Of a stretch of DNA of 64,000 nucleotides, positions 15,530-23,894 are shown one piece after another. The stretch's first letter is position 1. Each line of letters starts with the position of its first letter. The notes below the pieces were generated by a model. It ran no database searches. It was not told where the DNA came from and was given only the letters and a program-made list of their open reading frames with translations. A program made the position numbers and the translations under genes. Origin of the DNA: Castellaniella hirudinis_A (lineage in GTDB: Bacteria > Pseudomonadota > Gammaproteobacteria > Burkholderiales > Burkholderiaceae_B); the NCBI RefSeq assembly GCF_047468865.1, contig NZ_JBLGTV010000005.1, forward strand, positions 1-64,000, given 5' to 3'.

Positions 15530-16065
15530 TGCGCGGCGGGGGGGTGCCGTCGCCGGGCGGCCCGGCCCACGACCGCCCTGTGGTGGGGGTCATCATGGGG
15601 TCTTCCAGCGATTGGGACGTTATGCGCCATGCCATCGGCGTATTGGACGAATTCAACATCCCCTACGAAACCCGCGTGGTGTCGGCGCATCGCATGCCGC
15701 TCGACATGGTGGACTACGGCGCCCAGGCGGTGGCCCGGGGCTTGCGCGCCATTATCGCGGGGGCGGGGGGCGCGGCCCATTTGCCCGGCATGATGGCGGC
15801 CTTGACCCCGGTGCCCGTCTTCGGCGTGCCGGTGCCTTCGCGCTACCTGCGGGGCGAAGACTCTCTCTTGTCCATCGTGCAGATGCCGCGCGGCGTGCCG
15901 GTGGGCACTTTCGCCATCGGCGAGGCCGGCGCGGCCAATGCGGCTTTGCATGTAGTGGCCAACCTGGCCATGACGGATCCCGATCTCTTGCACAAACTGC
16001 AGGCCTACCGGGCGCACCAGACCCAAGCTGCCCAGTCCATGGCCGTTCCACCGGAGGCCGGCTGA
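15526..16065 (+). CDS. purE: N5-carboxyaminoimidazole ribonucleotide mutase PurE
   Basis: The 179-residue protein carries the PurE core: VVGVIMGSSSDWDVM, YETRVVSAHRMP, IIAGAGGAAHLPGM and GEDSLLSIVQMPRGVPVGT. It moves the carboxyl group of N5-CAIR to carbon 4. Adjacent ATGs at 15526 and 15529 both overlap the purC stop, so either may be used. The 15-residue Gly/Pro-rich N-terminal extension before the core is not conserved in the family. Confidence 0.95.
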   Translation: MMRGGGVPSPGGPAHDRPVVGVIMGSSSDWDVMRHAIGVLDEFNIPYETRVVSAHRMPLDMVDYGAQAVARGLRAIIAGAGGAAHLPGMMAALTPVPVFGVPVPSRYLRGEDSLLSIVQMPRGVPVGTFAIGEAGAANAALHVVANLAMTDPDLLHKLQAYRAHQTQAAQSMAVPPEAG

Positions 16066-17249
16066 TGGCATCTGAAACCGCACAATCTTCCGGGCTGCCC
16101 ACGGCCCCCGGCGCCTGGCTCGGGGTATTGGGCGGCGGGCAGCTGGGGCGCATGTTCTGTCAGGCCGCCCAGGCCCTGGGCTATCGCGTCGCCGTGCTCG
16201 ACCCGGCCGAATCCAGCCCGGCGGGCATGGTGGCCGACCGTCATGTGCGGGCGGCCTACGACGACCCGCAGGCCCTCGATCTGCTGGCCGGCCTGTGCGC
16301 GGCGGTCACCACCGAATTCGAGAACGTCCCGGCCGACAGCCTGCGGCGGCTGGCGGCGCACTGCCGCACCGCGCCGTCCGGCGATGCGGTGGCCGTGGCC
16401 CAGGATCGCATCGCGGAAAAAGCCTATCTGCAGGCGTCCGGGGTGCCGGTGGCCGCCCACGCGGCCATTCGCCAGGCCGCCGATCTGGACGCCTGCGACG
16501 CGGCCTTGTTCCCGGGTATCCTGAAGACTGCGCGCCTGGGATACGACGGCAAGGGGCAGGTTCGGGTCGCCAGCCGCAAGCAGGCCGTGCAAGCCCACGC
16601 CCAACTGGGCGGCGTGGCCTGTGTGCTCGAAGCCCTGCAGCCGCTGGATTACGAAATCTCCGTCGTGGTGGTGCGCGGCCTGGATGGCCGCACCGTCAGC
16701 TATCCGCCGTCGCGCAATGCGCACCAGGACGGCATCCTGGCCTTGTCGGTGGTGGATGGCTCGGTGCCCGCGGGCGTGGCAGATCAGGCCCGCCGCCATG
16801 CCTTGCGCGTGGCGGATCACCTGGATTATCACGGTGTCCTGTGCGTGGAATTTTTCGTCCTGCGGGACGGCGGCGTCATCGCCAACGAAATGGCCCCTCG
16901 GCCGCACAACAGCGGCCACTATACCCAGGATGGCTGCCTGGTCAGCCAGTTCGAGCAGCAGGCCCGCGTCATGGCCGGCCTGCCCTTGGGCCTGACCGAA
17001 ACCTTGTGCCCCACGGCCATGCTGAATGTCCTGGGCGACCTCTGGTTCGATGCCCAGGGCGGGCAGCGCGAGCCCAACTGGGCCGGGGTGCTGGCGGTGC
17101 CGGGCACCCGCCTGCACCTGTATGCCAAGACCCAGGCCCGGCCCGGGCGCAAGATGGGCCATATCAATGTGGTTGGCGCAACCGCGCCCGAACTCCTGAA
17201 GCGGGTGGCCCGGGTGCGCGCCGTGCTGGGGCTGCCCCATGTCGGATGA
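16065..17249 (+). CDS. purK: N5-carboxyaminoimidazole ribonucleotide synthase PurK
   Basis: The 394-residue ATP-grasp protein shows GVLGGGQLGRMFCQAAQALGY at the N-terminus, TTEFENVPA, KTARLGYDGKGQV and NEMAPRPHNSGHYTQDG, all PurK signatures. It carboxylates AIR with bicarbonate and ATP, feeding PurE. The ATG overlaps the purE stop (TGATG) and the 3' end overlaps the sua5-type gene by 11 bp, so the block purC-purE-purK-sua5 is tightly packed. Confidence 0.95.
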   Translation: MASETAQSSGLPTAPGAWLGVLGGGQLGRMFCQAAQALGYRVAVLDPAESSPAGMVADRHVRAAYDDPQALDLLAGLCAAVTTEFENVPADSLRRLAAHCRTAPSGDAVAVAQDRIAEKAYLQASGVPVAAHAAIRQAADLDACDAALFPGILKTARLGYDGKGQVRVASRKQAVQAHAQLGGVACVLEALQPLDYEISVVVVRGLDGRTVSYPPSRNAHQDGILALSVVDGSVPAGVADQARRHALRVADHLDYHGVLCVEFFVLRDGGVIANEMAPRPHNSGHYTQDGCLVSQFEQQARVMAGLPLGLTETLCPTAMLNVLGDLWFDAQGGQREPNWAGVLAVPGTRLHLYAKTQARPGRKMGHINVVGATAPELLKRVARVRAVLGLPHVG

Positions 17250-18342
17250 TGCCCAGGCGCGGATCATCCAGGCGGCCCACCGCCTGATCCAGGGGCGCCT
17301 GGTGGCCTTTCCCACCGAAACCGTCTATGGGCTGGGGGCCGATGCCGAAAACCCCCAGGCGGTGGCGCGCATTTATGCCGCCAAGCGGCGCCCGGCCGAC
17401 CATCCCGTGATCGTGCACTTGGCCCCGGATGCCGACCCGGGCTATTGGGCCGCCCGCGTGCCGCACCTGGCCAGCCGGCTGATAGCCGTGTTCTGGCCCG
17501 GGCCGCTGACCCTGATCCTGCCGCGCGCGGCGCATATCCCGGACGCGGTCAGTGGGGGCCAGGACAGCATCGGCCTGCGCTGTCCGTCGCATCCGGTGGC
17601 GCAGGCCATGCTGCACGTGTTTTCCGCCCTGAAGCCGCATGGCGGCGGCGGGGTGGCGGCCCCGTCGGCCAACCAGTTCGGCCGGGTTTCCCCCACGCGC
17701 GCCGATCATGTGCGGGCCGAATTCCCAGACCTGGACGACCAGGCCTTGATGATCCTGGAAGGGGGGGCGTCTGCGGTGGGCATTGAATCCACCATCCTCG
17801 ATCTCTCCCGCCTGGATCAGGGGATGCCGCCGGTTTTGCTGCGTCCCGGACACATCAGCCGGGTACAGTTGGCCGAGGTGCTGGGCGAACTGCCCGCCCT
17901 GCCCGATGCCGCCGCGCCCCGGGTGTCGGGATCCCTGAAGGCGCACTATGCCCCGCGCACCCCGGTCATCCTGGCCGACGCCGGGTCGCTGGCGGACTGG
18001 GCCGGCCTGCTGCGCCGCCTGCGCGCCGGCCTGCCGGACAGGCGTTCGGCCCCAGGACGCGATGTTCCGGCGCCCCCGCCTGCGGGGGAAGCCGGGTCGC
18101 GGTTCGCCGCGGTCGTCCTGGGCGCCGCGCCCGGCGCGGCCCCGGCGGGGCTGGATTGGGTCGTGCTGCCCGAGGATCCCGTCCGCTATGCGCATCGCCT
18201 GTATGCCGTGCTGCGCGACCTGGATGCGTCGGGCTATGATGGCATCGTTTTGCAGCGTCCCCCCGCCGACCCCGCCTGGCAAGGGGTGGGCGACCGCATT
18301 GCCCGGGCGGCCGCCGCTTTTTCCAGCGCGCCCGGCGTTTAG
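17239..18342 (+). CDS. sua5: L-threonylcarbamoyladenylate synthase, Sua5 type
   Basis: The 367-residue protein has an N-terminal YrdC domain (AFPTETVYGLGADAENP, YAAKRRPADHPVIVHL, FWPGPLTLIL, IGLRCPSHPVA, APSANQFGRVSPTRA) and a C-terminal Sua5 domain (SGSLKAHYAPRTPV onward). It makes threonylcarbamoyl-AMP for the t6A37 modification of tRNAs. Length fits the two-domain Sua5 form rather than the short YrdC/TsaC. The stretch around residues 270-285 is Pro/Gly-rich and is encoded by a perfect palindrome at 18073-18088, as if a small repeat had entered the linker. Confidence 0.92.
   Translation: MSDDAQARIIQAAHRLIQGRLVAFPTETVYGLGADAENPQAVARIYAAKRRPADHPVIVHLAPDADPGYWAARVPHLASRLIAVFWPGPLTLILPRAAHIPDAVSGGQDSIGLRCPSHPVAQAMLHVFSALKPHGGGGVAAPSANQFGRVSPTRADHVRAEFPDLDDQALMILEGGASAVGIESTILDLSRLDQGMPPVLLRPGHISRVQLAEVLGELPALPDAAAPRVSGSLKAHYAPRTPVILADAGSLADWAGLLRRLRAGLPDRRSAPGRDVPAPPPAGEAGSRFAAVVLGAAPGAAPAGLDWVVLPEDPVRYAHRLYAVLRDLDASGYDGIVLQRPPADPAWQGVGDRIARAAAAFSSAPGV
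18073..18088. repeat. Palindromic GC element inside the Sua5 gene
   Basis: CCCCCGC (18073-18079) and GCGGGGG (18082-18088) form a perfect 7-bp stem with a 2-base loop, and the following GAAGCCGGGT continues like a REP/BoxC-type unit. A similar hairpin (CCCGC-GACA-GCGGGAATCCA) lies at 18411-18430 just past the gene. Two related palindromes within 340 bp suggest a dispersed repeat of this genome. Confidence 0.45.
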
Positions 18343-18410
18343 CCGCCGGGCTGCGTTTCCGTTGCCCCCCGCCGGGTCGAAACCATCGTCCCGCGCGTAG
18401 AAACCGTACC

Positions 18411-18430
18411 CCCGCGACAGCGGGAATCCA
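18411..18430. repeat. Short REP-like palindrome between sua5 and the MaoC gene
   Basis: CCCGC (18411-18415), loop GACA, GCGGG (18420-18424) followed by AATCCA. The CCCGC...GCGGGAATCCA pattern is common as an intergenic repeat in Burkholderiales genomes. No T-tract follows, so it is not a clear terminator. Confidence 0.4.
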
Positions 18431-18444
18431 CATGGGAAGCCATC

Positions 18445-18894
18445 ATGAAATTCAAGGAATTCGAACCTGGCCAGGTCATCACGCATGGCCCGGTGACCGT
18501 CGATCAGGCCGAGATGCTGGCCTTTGCCAAAGCCTATGACCCGCAGTGGTTTCACCTGGATGCCCAGCGGGCCGAGGAAAGCCGCTGGGGGGGGCTGATC
18601 GCCAGCGGCTGGATGACTTGCGGGCTGGCTATGCGCCTGGCGGCGGAGGCCGCCCTGTCGGGGTCGGAGTCCTTTGGTTCGCCCGGGCTGGAACGCCTGC
18701 GCTGGATGGTGCCGGTGCGGCCAGGCGACCAACTGCGTCTGGAGGCCACGGTGGATTCCAAGCGCATTTCGTCTTCGCGGGATGACCTGGGCATCTTGCG
18801 CTGGACTTGGCGCCTGTTCAATCAGGATGACCAGCAGGTGCTGGAGCTGGAAGTCACCAGCCTGTTCGACCTGGATGCGTCCCCGGCGGGCTGA
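18445..18894 (+). CDS. MaoC-like (R)-enoyl-CoA hydratase family protein
   Basis: The 149-residue protein is a single hot-dog domain with the MaoC hydratase pattern: FAKAYDPQWFHLDAQRAEESRWGGLIASGWMT contains the D-x4-H catalytic pair and the IASGWMT helix. Such enzymes hydrate trans-2-enoyl-CoA or act on related thioesters. There is no neighbouring fatty-acid gene that fixes a substrate. It sits 102 bp after sua5 and converges on a flavin reductase gene 7 bp beyond its stop. Confidence 0.85.
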   Translation: MKFKEFEPGQVITHGPVTVDQAEMLAFAKAYDPQWFHLDAQRAEESRWGGLIASGWMTCGLAMRLAAEAALSGSESFGSPGLERLRWMVPVRPGDQLRLEATVDSKRISSSRDDLGILRWTWRLFNQDDQQVLELEVTSLFDLDASPAG

Positions 18895-18901
18895 GTCCGT
18901 T

Positions 18902-19432
18902 TCAGTTGCGCGACAGCGGTTCGCTGCCCTGAGTCAGGTCGAAATCCCCCGCGTGGTAGATCAGCGGCGACAGCAGCTGGCGGTGGCAGTGTTCTACCTG
19001 GCCCACGAACACGGTGTGGTCGCCCGCCTGGTGCTGCTGGGTGTTGTGGCACTCGAACCAGGCCGCGCTGCGGTCGTCGCCCAGCATCAGCGTGCCGTTG
19101 GGCGCGCGATCCAGCGGCACCTCGGCGAAGCGCTCGGCCTGGGCACCCTTGGCAAAGCGCCGCGCCAGGTCGATCTGGCTGGCCGACAGCACATGGATCA
19201 CATAACGATCCAGGGCCATGAAGGCGGGCAGGGAAGACGCGGTATGGGTCAGGGACCACAGCACCATGGGCGGATCCAGCGAAACCGAGCTGAACGAGCT
19301 GATGGTCAGGCCGATCGGCTGCCCGTTGTCGGGGTGTTCCGCCGTGATGATGGTGACCCCGGTGGGGAAGCGGCCCAGGGCGGAGCGGAAATACAAGGAT
19401 GGGAAATCGGCGGGTTTGGGGGAAACCGTCAT
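18902..19432 (-). CDS. Flavin reductase family (FMN-binding split-barrel) protein
   Basis: The 176-residue protein has RSALGRFPTGVTIITAEHPD, GLTISSFSSVSLDPPMVLWSL and the AGDHTVFVGQVEHCHR block, the pattern of NAD(P)H:flavin oxidoreductases that supply reduced flavin to two-component monooxygenases. It is homologous to the reductase half of the C1 protein encoded at 3901-4848 but lacks the MarR-like tail. It is read downstream of pdxH on the same strand, with a 97-bp gap. Partner oxygenase and substrate are unknown. Confidence 0.82.
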   Translation of the reverse strand: MTVSPKPADFPSLYFRSALGRFPTGVTIITAEHPDNGQPIGLTISSFSSVSLDPPMVLWSLTHTASSLPAFMALDRYVIHVLSASQIDLARRFAKGAQAERFAEVPLDRAPNGTLMLGDDRSAAWFECHNTQQHQAGDHTVFVGQVEHCHRQLLSPLIYHAGDFDLTQGSEPLSRN

Positions 19433-19529
19433 GGCTTGCGCACCAATAGAGTGGGGAAACCCGCCCGGGCGCCTGAGCGGATCGGGCTGGCGACGTGCCC
19501 GGCGGCGCCGGGAAGGCGGATGGCGGCCA

Positions 19530-20174
19530 TCAGGGGGCCAGGCGCGATAGACCCCAATGGCCGTTGGCGTCCAGTGTGTAGATCAGGCGGTCGTGCAGCC
19601 GCGAGGGGCGGCCTTGCCAGAATTCGATGCGTTGGGCATGCACCCGGTAGCCGCCCCAGTGGGGGGGGCGGCTGGGCTGGTCGCCCAGTTTTTCAGCCAG
19701 TTCGCGGGCGCGCTGGGCCAGGGCGTCGTGGCTGATGGGCTGGCTTTGGGGCGACGCCCAGGCGCCGATGCGCGAGCCCAGCGGCCGGCTGTGGTAATAG
19801 GCGTCGGATTCGGCGGCCGAGACCGCGGCCACGGGGCCTTCGATGCGAACCTGGCGTTCGAGTTCGGGCCAGAAAAACAACAGGCTGGCGTGCGGGTTGG
19901 CGGTGATGTCCTGGCCTTTGCGCGACTGGTAATTGGTATAGAACACGAAGCCGTCCGCGTCGGCGCCCTTCAGCAGCACGATGCGCGCCGATGGGCGGCC
20001 CTGGGGATCGGCCGTGGCCAGGGTCATGGCCGTGGGTTCGGCCACCTGGCTGTGCAGGGCCTGCTGGAACCAGGTGTCGAACTGGTCGTAGGGATTGGCC
20101 GCGGCGGCGGATTCCAGGAGCTCGTACTTCTGGTAGGTCTGGCGGATATCGGCGATGGACATGGTGCCTGTCAT
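19530..20174 (-). CDS. pdxH: Pyridoxamine/pyridoxine 5'-phosphate oxidase
   Basis: The 214-residue protein has the FMN and PLP binding blocks of PdxH: AMTLATADPQGRPSARIVLLKG, FVFYTNYQSRKGQDI, ASLLFFWPELERQVRIEG and the C-terminal QRIEFWQGRPSRLHDRLIY. It oxidises pyridoxine or pyridoxamine phosphate to pyridoxal phosphate. The ATG at 20174 overlaps the ChaC-like stop by 4 bp; a second in-frame ATG at 20162 (MSIADIRQ) is the other possible start and is more typical of the family. Confidence 0.95.
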   Translation of the reverse strand: MTGTMSIADIRQTYQKYELLESAAAANPYDQFDTWFQQALHSQVAEPTAMTLATADPQGRPSARIVLLKGADADGFVFYTNYQSRKGQDITANPHASLLFFWPELERQVRIEGPVAAVSAAESDAYYHSRPLGSRIGAWASPQSQPISHDALAQRARELAEKLGDQPSRPPHWGGYRVHAQRIEFWQGRPSRLHDRLIYTLDANGHWGLSRLAP

Positions 20175-20851
20175 AGGGTGGAGGGTTCTGTGGAGGACAG
20201 CGCCCGGGTAATGGGACGCAGGGCGCGGTCCGGGATGCCGGCCTGTTCAAGCGCCCGGGCGGTTTGCAAAACGTATTCGGTGCAGGCCCCGTAGCGGCCG
20301 TGGCCCTGGCGCACCGCCGCCACGGTCTGTTCGAGCGATAGGCCGCTGGCGTAGCTGGAATCCTGGCGGTTCATGACGAACACCAGGCCCGAGACCGTGC
20401 CCTGGCCGGTGCGGCAGGCCAGCCAGCGGGGGTGGTAGGCCGCGCTGGGCATTTCGCGGCGCCACAGGGCCAGCAGGGTCTGGGGGGCGTCCCGGCCGGC
20501 AATCCGGTATACCCGCCCGGTACAGGCGCCGCCCAGATCCAGGCCGAACACCAGGCCGGGCCGCTCGGGGGTGCCGCGATTGATGCGCGACCACAGGCAC
20601 AGGGCGCGGTGGTAGCCGTGGATGCGGGCGCGGCGGGCTTCCAGGAAATCGAATTCGGGCCGCCAGATCAGGGAGCCGTAACCAAACACCCAGAGATCGC
20701 TGCGGCCGTCCCAGTGGGCCAGGGATTGCTGGATGGAGGCGCGGTGCCAGTCGTCGTCACGCAGGGTGAAGGACTGGGGCGGCGGCGGGTGGCCAGGGCG
20801 GGATCGGGTGGGCGGCACGGGCAAGTGGACGGCAAAAAACAGGGATGCCAC
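20171..20851 (-). CDS. ChaC-like glutathione-specific gamma-glutamylcyclotransferase
   Basis: The 226-residue protein shows WVFGYGSLIWRPEFDFLEARRARIHGYHRALCLWS, then GLVFGLDLGGACTGRVYRIA and WRREMPSAAYHPRW. The YGSL loop and the catalytic glutamate region (REM) are those of ChaC/GGCT enzymes, which release 5-oxoproline from glutathione. The N-terminal 40 residues are proline-rich and unconserved, so translation may start later. The stop overlaps the pdxH start, suggesting coupled expression. Confidence 0.85.
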   Translation of the reverse strand: MASLFFAVHLPVPPTRSRPGHPPPPQSFTLRDDDWHRASIQQSLAHWDGRSDLWVFGYGSLIWRPEFDFLEARRARIHGYHRALCLWSRINRGTPERPGLVFGLDLGGACTGRVYRIAGRDAPQTLLALWRREMPSAAYHPRWLACRTGQGTVSGLVFVMNRQDSSYASGLSLEQTVAAVRQGHGRYGACTEYVLQTARALEQAGIPDRALRPITRALSSTEPSTL

Positions 20852-20969
20852 ACATTGTAGAGGACTTGACGGCCCAGGCGGTGGCGCGGGGGCGGTGCGT
20901 CTGGGGTCATCGCCTCGGCCCTGGGCCGCGGGCCGGGTAAAATGCCAAGCACCTTGGCCGTTTGGCGTA

Positions 20970-21842
20970 ATGCCCGTTTCCGATCATATGATGCCCATGA
21001 CTTCATCGCCGTCCGATCCGGCGGCTTTCGATCCCGCCCGCCGCTTTGGCGGCCTGGATCGCTTGTATGGCCCCGGGGCCGCCCAGGCCCTGAATGGCCT
21101 GCATGTGGTGGTGGCGGGCCTGGGCGGCGTGGGCACCTGGTGCGCCGAAGCGCTGGCCCGCTCCGGGGTGGGCGCCTTGACGCTGGCCGACATGGATCAC
21201 ATTGCCGAATCCAATATCAATCGCCAGGCGCATGCGCTGGGCAGCACCCTGGGCATGGCCAAGATTCGCGCCATGGCGGCGCGCGTCCGGGACATCAACC
21301 CCGCTTGCCGGGTGACCGAAGTCGATGATTTCGTGGGGCCGGACAACATCGCCGCGCTGCTGGCGGCCGGCCCGGCCGGGGTGCTGCTGGATTGCACGGA
21401 TCAAGTGCCCGCCAAGACCGCCATGGTGCTGCAGGCCAGGGTTCAGGCATGGCCGGTGCTGGTGTGTGGCGGGGCGGGGGGCAAGACCGATCCCCTGGCG
21501 CTGCGGCTGGGCGATCTTTCCCTGGCCGGCAACGATGCCTTGCTGGGCCGCCTGCGCCAGGGTTTGCGCCAGCGTCACGGCTACCCCAAAGGCGGGGCCG
21601 CCGGGGGCCGGCCCAAGCGCCGCGTGCCGCGCATGGGGGTGCCCTGCCTGTGGTTCGACCAGCCCGTGATCCTGCCCGCCGCCTGGGCGGCGGGCAGGGC
21701 CGAAGCCGCCGGGGGGCAGGCCCCCCAGGGCCTGTCCTGTGCGGGGTACGGGTCGGTGGTCACCGTCACGGCGGCCATGGGGCTGGCGGCGGCCGACTGG
21801 GCGTTGCGGCAGGGTCTGGCGGGACGGGGCGGGGCGGGATAA
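20970..21842 (+). CDS. tcdA: tRNA threonylcarbamoyladenosine dehydratase (TcdA/CsdL, ThiF fold)
   Basis: The 290-residue E1-like protein has RRFGGLDRLYGPGAAQALNG, the nucleotide loop VVVAGLGGVGTWCAEALARSGVG, ADMDHIAESNINRQAHAL and DCTDQVPAKTAM. TcdA uses ATP to cyclise t6A to ct6A in tRNA, the step after Sua5-dependent t6A formation. The Gly/Arg-rich segment near residues 205-215 (KGGAAGGRPKRRVPRM) is where E. coli TcdA also has a basic loop. Several in-frame ATGs occur (20970, 20988, 20997); the first is listed. The 118 bp before it are shared with the divergent ChaC-like gene. Confidence 0.9.
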   Translation: MPVSDHMMPMTSSPSDPAAFDPARRFGGLDRLYGPGAAQALNGLHVVVAGLGGVGTWCAEALARSGVGALTLADMDHIAESNINRQAHALGSTLGMAKIRAMAARVRDINPACRVTEVDDFVGPDNIAALLAAGPAGVLLDCTDQVPAKTAMVLQARVQAWPVLVCGGAGGKTDPLALRLGDLSLAGNDALLGRLRQGLRQRHGYPKGGAAGGRPKRRVPRMGVPCLWFDQPVILPAAWAAGRAEAAGGQAPQGLSCAGYGSVVTVTAAMGLAAADWALRQGLAGRGGAG

Positions 21843-22007
21843 GCCCCCGGGGGCCGTCCGGTTCATGGCGCTTGTCAGTTTCATGTCAGCCTTGCCCTGT
21901 ACGTTGGCTGCTGGTGTAGCATGTCGGCACCAGAATAATTCAGGATACATCCGCACTTCGGGTGTCTGACACCAGGCCGGGGCTGCAGGATGACAGGAGA
22001 CCACATC

Positions 22008-23894
22008 ATGCAGAAAATCCGCGAATTCCATCGCCAGTCCATACAGGATCGGGATGCCTTCTGGGCACGCGAAGCCCAGCGCATCCACTGGGAAACCCCC
22101 TTTACCCAGGTGCTGGATTATTCCAATCCGCCCTTTGCCCGCTGGTTCGTGGGGGGGCGCACCAACCTGTGCTACAACGCGGTGGATCGCTGGCTCGATA
22201 CGCAGGCCGACCAGCCCGCCCTGATCTGGGTCTCCACCGAGGTCGACCAGGAAATCGTCTACACCCGGGCGCAGCTGGCCCACGAAGTCAATGCGGCGGC
22301 GGCCATTTTGCAAAGCCTGGGGGTGGCCCAGGGCGACCGTGTCCTGATCTATCTGCCCATGATTCCTCAGGCGGCTTTCTTCATGCTGGCCTGCGCCCGC
22401 CTGGGGGCCATCCATTCGGTGGTGTTCGGCGGTTTTGCGGCGCACAATCTGGCGCAGCGCATCGACGACGCCCAGCCCAAGGTCATTGTCTCCACCGATG
22501 CCGGATCGCGCGGCGGCCGGCCCATCGCCTACAAGCCCCTGCTGGATCAGGCCATCGCCCAGTGCGGCCACGCGCCCGAGCACGTCGTCCTGGTGGATCG
22601 CGGGCTGGTGCCCATGGATCGGGTCGCGGGCCGCGACCTGGACTACGCCACCTTGCGGGCGCGGCACCTGGATGTCCAGGTGCCCGTGGTCTGGCTGGAA
22701 TCCAGCAGCCCCAGCTACGTCCTGTATACCTCGGGCACCACCGGCAATCCCAAGGGCGTCCAGCGCGACGTGGGCGGCTATGCCGTGGCCCTGTGCGCGT
22801 CGATGGAATACATCTTCGGCGGCAAGCCGGGCGATGTCTATTTCTCCAGCAGCGACGTGGGCTGGGTGGTGGGGCATTCCTATGTGGTCTATGGGCCGCT
22901 GCTCAACGGCCAGGCCACCGTCATGTATGAAGGCACCCCGGTGCGCCCGGACGCCGCCATTCTGTGGCGCATCATCGAAGCCCATCGGGTCAATGCCCTG
23001 TTCTCTGCCCCCACGGCTATCCGGGTGCTCAAAAAGCACGATCCCGCCTTGCTCCAGCGCCACGATCTCTCCAGCCTGGATCGTATCTACCTGGCGGGCG
23101 AGCCGCTGGACGAACTCACCGGCCAGTGGTTGTCCGAAGCCCTGGGCAAGCCCGTGGTGGACAACTACTGGCAAACCGAAACCGGCTGGCCGATCCTGTC
23201 CGCCCAGCCGGGGGTCGAGGAAATCCCGCCGCGCTTCGGCAGTCCCACCGTCCCTGTGTTCGGTTTCGACGTGCGCGTGGTGGACGAAGCCACCGGCCAG
23301 GACAGCGGCCCCAACCGCAAGGGGGTCGTGGCCATCGAACCGCCTCTGCCGCCGGGCGCCATGAGCACGATCTGGGGCAACGACGAGCGCTTCGTGCAGA
23401 CGTACTTCCAGTCTTTCCCCGGGCGGCTGACTTACTCCACGTCCGACTGGGGCCTGGTGGACGACGACGGCTATTGGTTCATCTTGGGACGCACGGATGA
23501 CGTCATCAATGTCGCCGGTCACCGGCTGGGCACCCGCGAAATCGAAGAATCCGTCAACACCCATCCGGCAGTGGCCGAATCCGCCGTGGTGGGGGTGGCC
23601 GACGAACTCAAAGGCCAGGCGGCCGTGGCCTTTGCGGTGCTGCGCAATCCCGCCTTGCTGGACGACGCCGATGGCGCCCAGCGGCTGGCGGCCGAAATCA
23701 AACACGTGATCGAGCAGCGCAATGGCGCGGTGGCGCGGCCGGCGCGCATCCTGTTCGTCAATACCCTGCCCAAGACCCGTTCCGGCAAGGTGCTGCGGCG
23801 GGCCATCGTGGCGCTGTGCGAAGGCCGCGACCCCGGGGATCTCACCACCATCGAAGATCCCACGGCCCTGGATCAGATTCGTGCCGTTTTGTGA
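22008..23894 (+). CDS. prpE: Propionyl-CoA synthetase PrpE
   Basis: The 628-residue AMP-forming acyl-CoA synthetase has FGGRTNLCYNAVDRWL-type N-terminal block (VGGRTNLCYNAVDRWL), the P-loop YTSGTTGNPKGVQRDVGGYAVAL, SSSDVGWVVGHSYVVYGPL, NYWQTETGWPIL, the GRTDDVINVAGHRLGTREIE hinge and the PKTRSGKVLRRAI acetylation motif. The RDVGGYAVAL and WQTETGWPI combination is typical of PrpE rather than Acs. It activates propionate with ATP and CoA in the cytoplasm. ATG 22008 is preceded by GGAGA; an acetyl-CoA synthetase gene lies 1.5 kb downstream. Confidence 0.93.
   Translation: MQKIREFHRQSIQDRDAFWAREAQRIHWETPFTQVLDYSNPPFARWFVGGRTNLCYNAVDRWLDTQADQPALIWVSTEVDQEIVYTRAQLAHEVNAAAAILQSLGVAQGDRVLIYLPMIPQAAFFMLACARLGAIHSVVFGGFAAHNLAQRIDDAQPKVIVSTDAGSRGGRPIAYKPLLDQAIAQCGHAPEHVVLVDRGLVPMDRVAGRDLDYATLRARHLDVQVPVVWLESSSPSYVLYTSGTTGNPKGVQRDVGGYAVALCASMEYIFGGKPGDVYFSSSDVGWVVGHSYVVYGPLLNGQATVMYEGTPVRPDAAILWRIIEAHRVNALFSAPTAIRVLKKHDPALLQRHDLSSLDRIYLAGEPLDELTGQWLSEALGKPVVDNYWQTETGWPILSAQPGVEEIPPRFGSPTVPVFGFDVRVVDEATGQDSGPNRKGVVAIEPPLPPGAMSTIWGNDERFVQTYFQSFPGRLTYSTSDWGLVDDDGYWFILGRTDDVINVAGHRLGTREIEESVNTHPAVAESAVVGVADELKGQAAVAFAVLRNPALLDDADGAQRLAAEIKHVIEQRNGAVARPARILFVNTLPKTRSGKVLRRAIVALCEGRDPGDLTTIEDPTALDQIRAVL

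Noticed and set aside
21003..23705. A 900-codon open frame opposite tcdA and prpE
   Set aside because: It is the antisense shadow of two clearly real genes in GC-rich DNA, with no conserved motif of its own.
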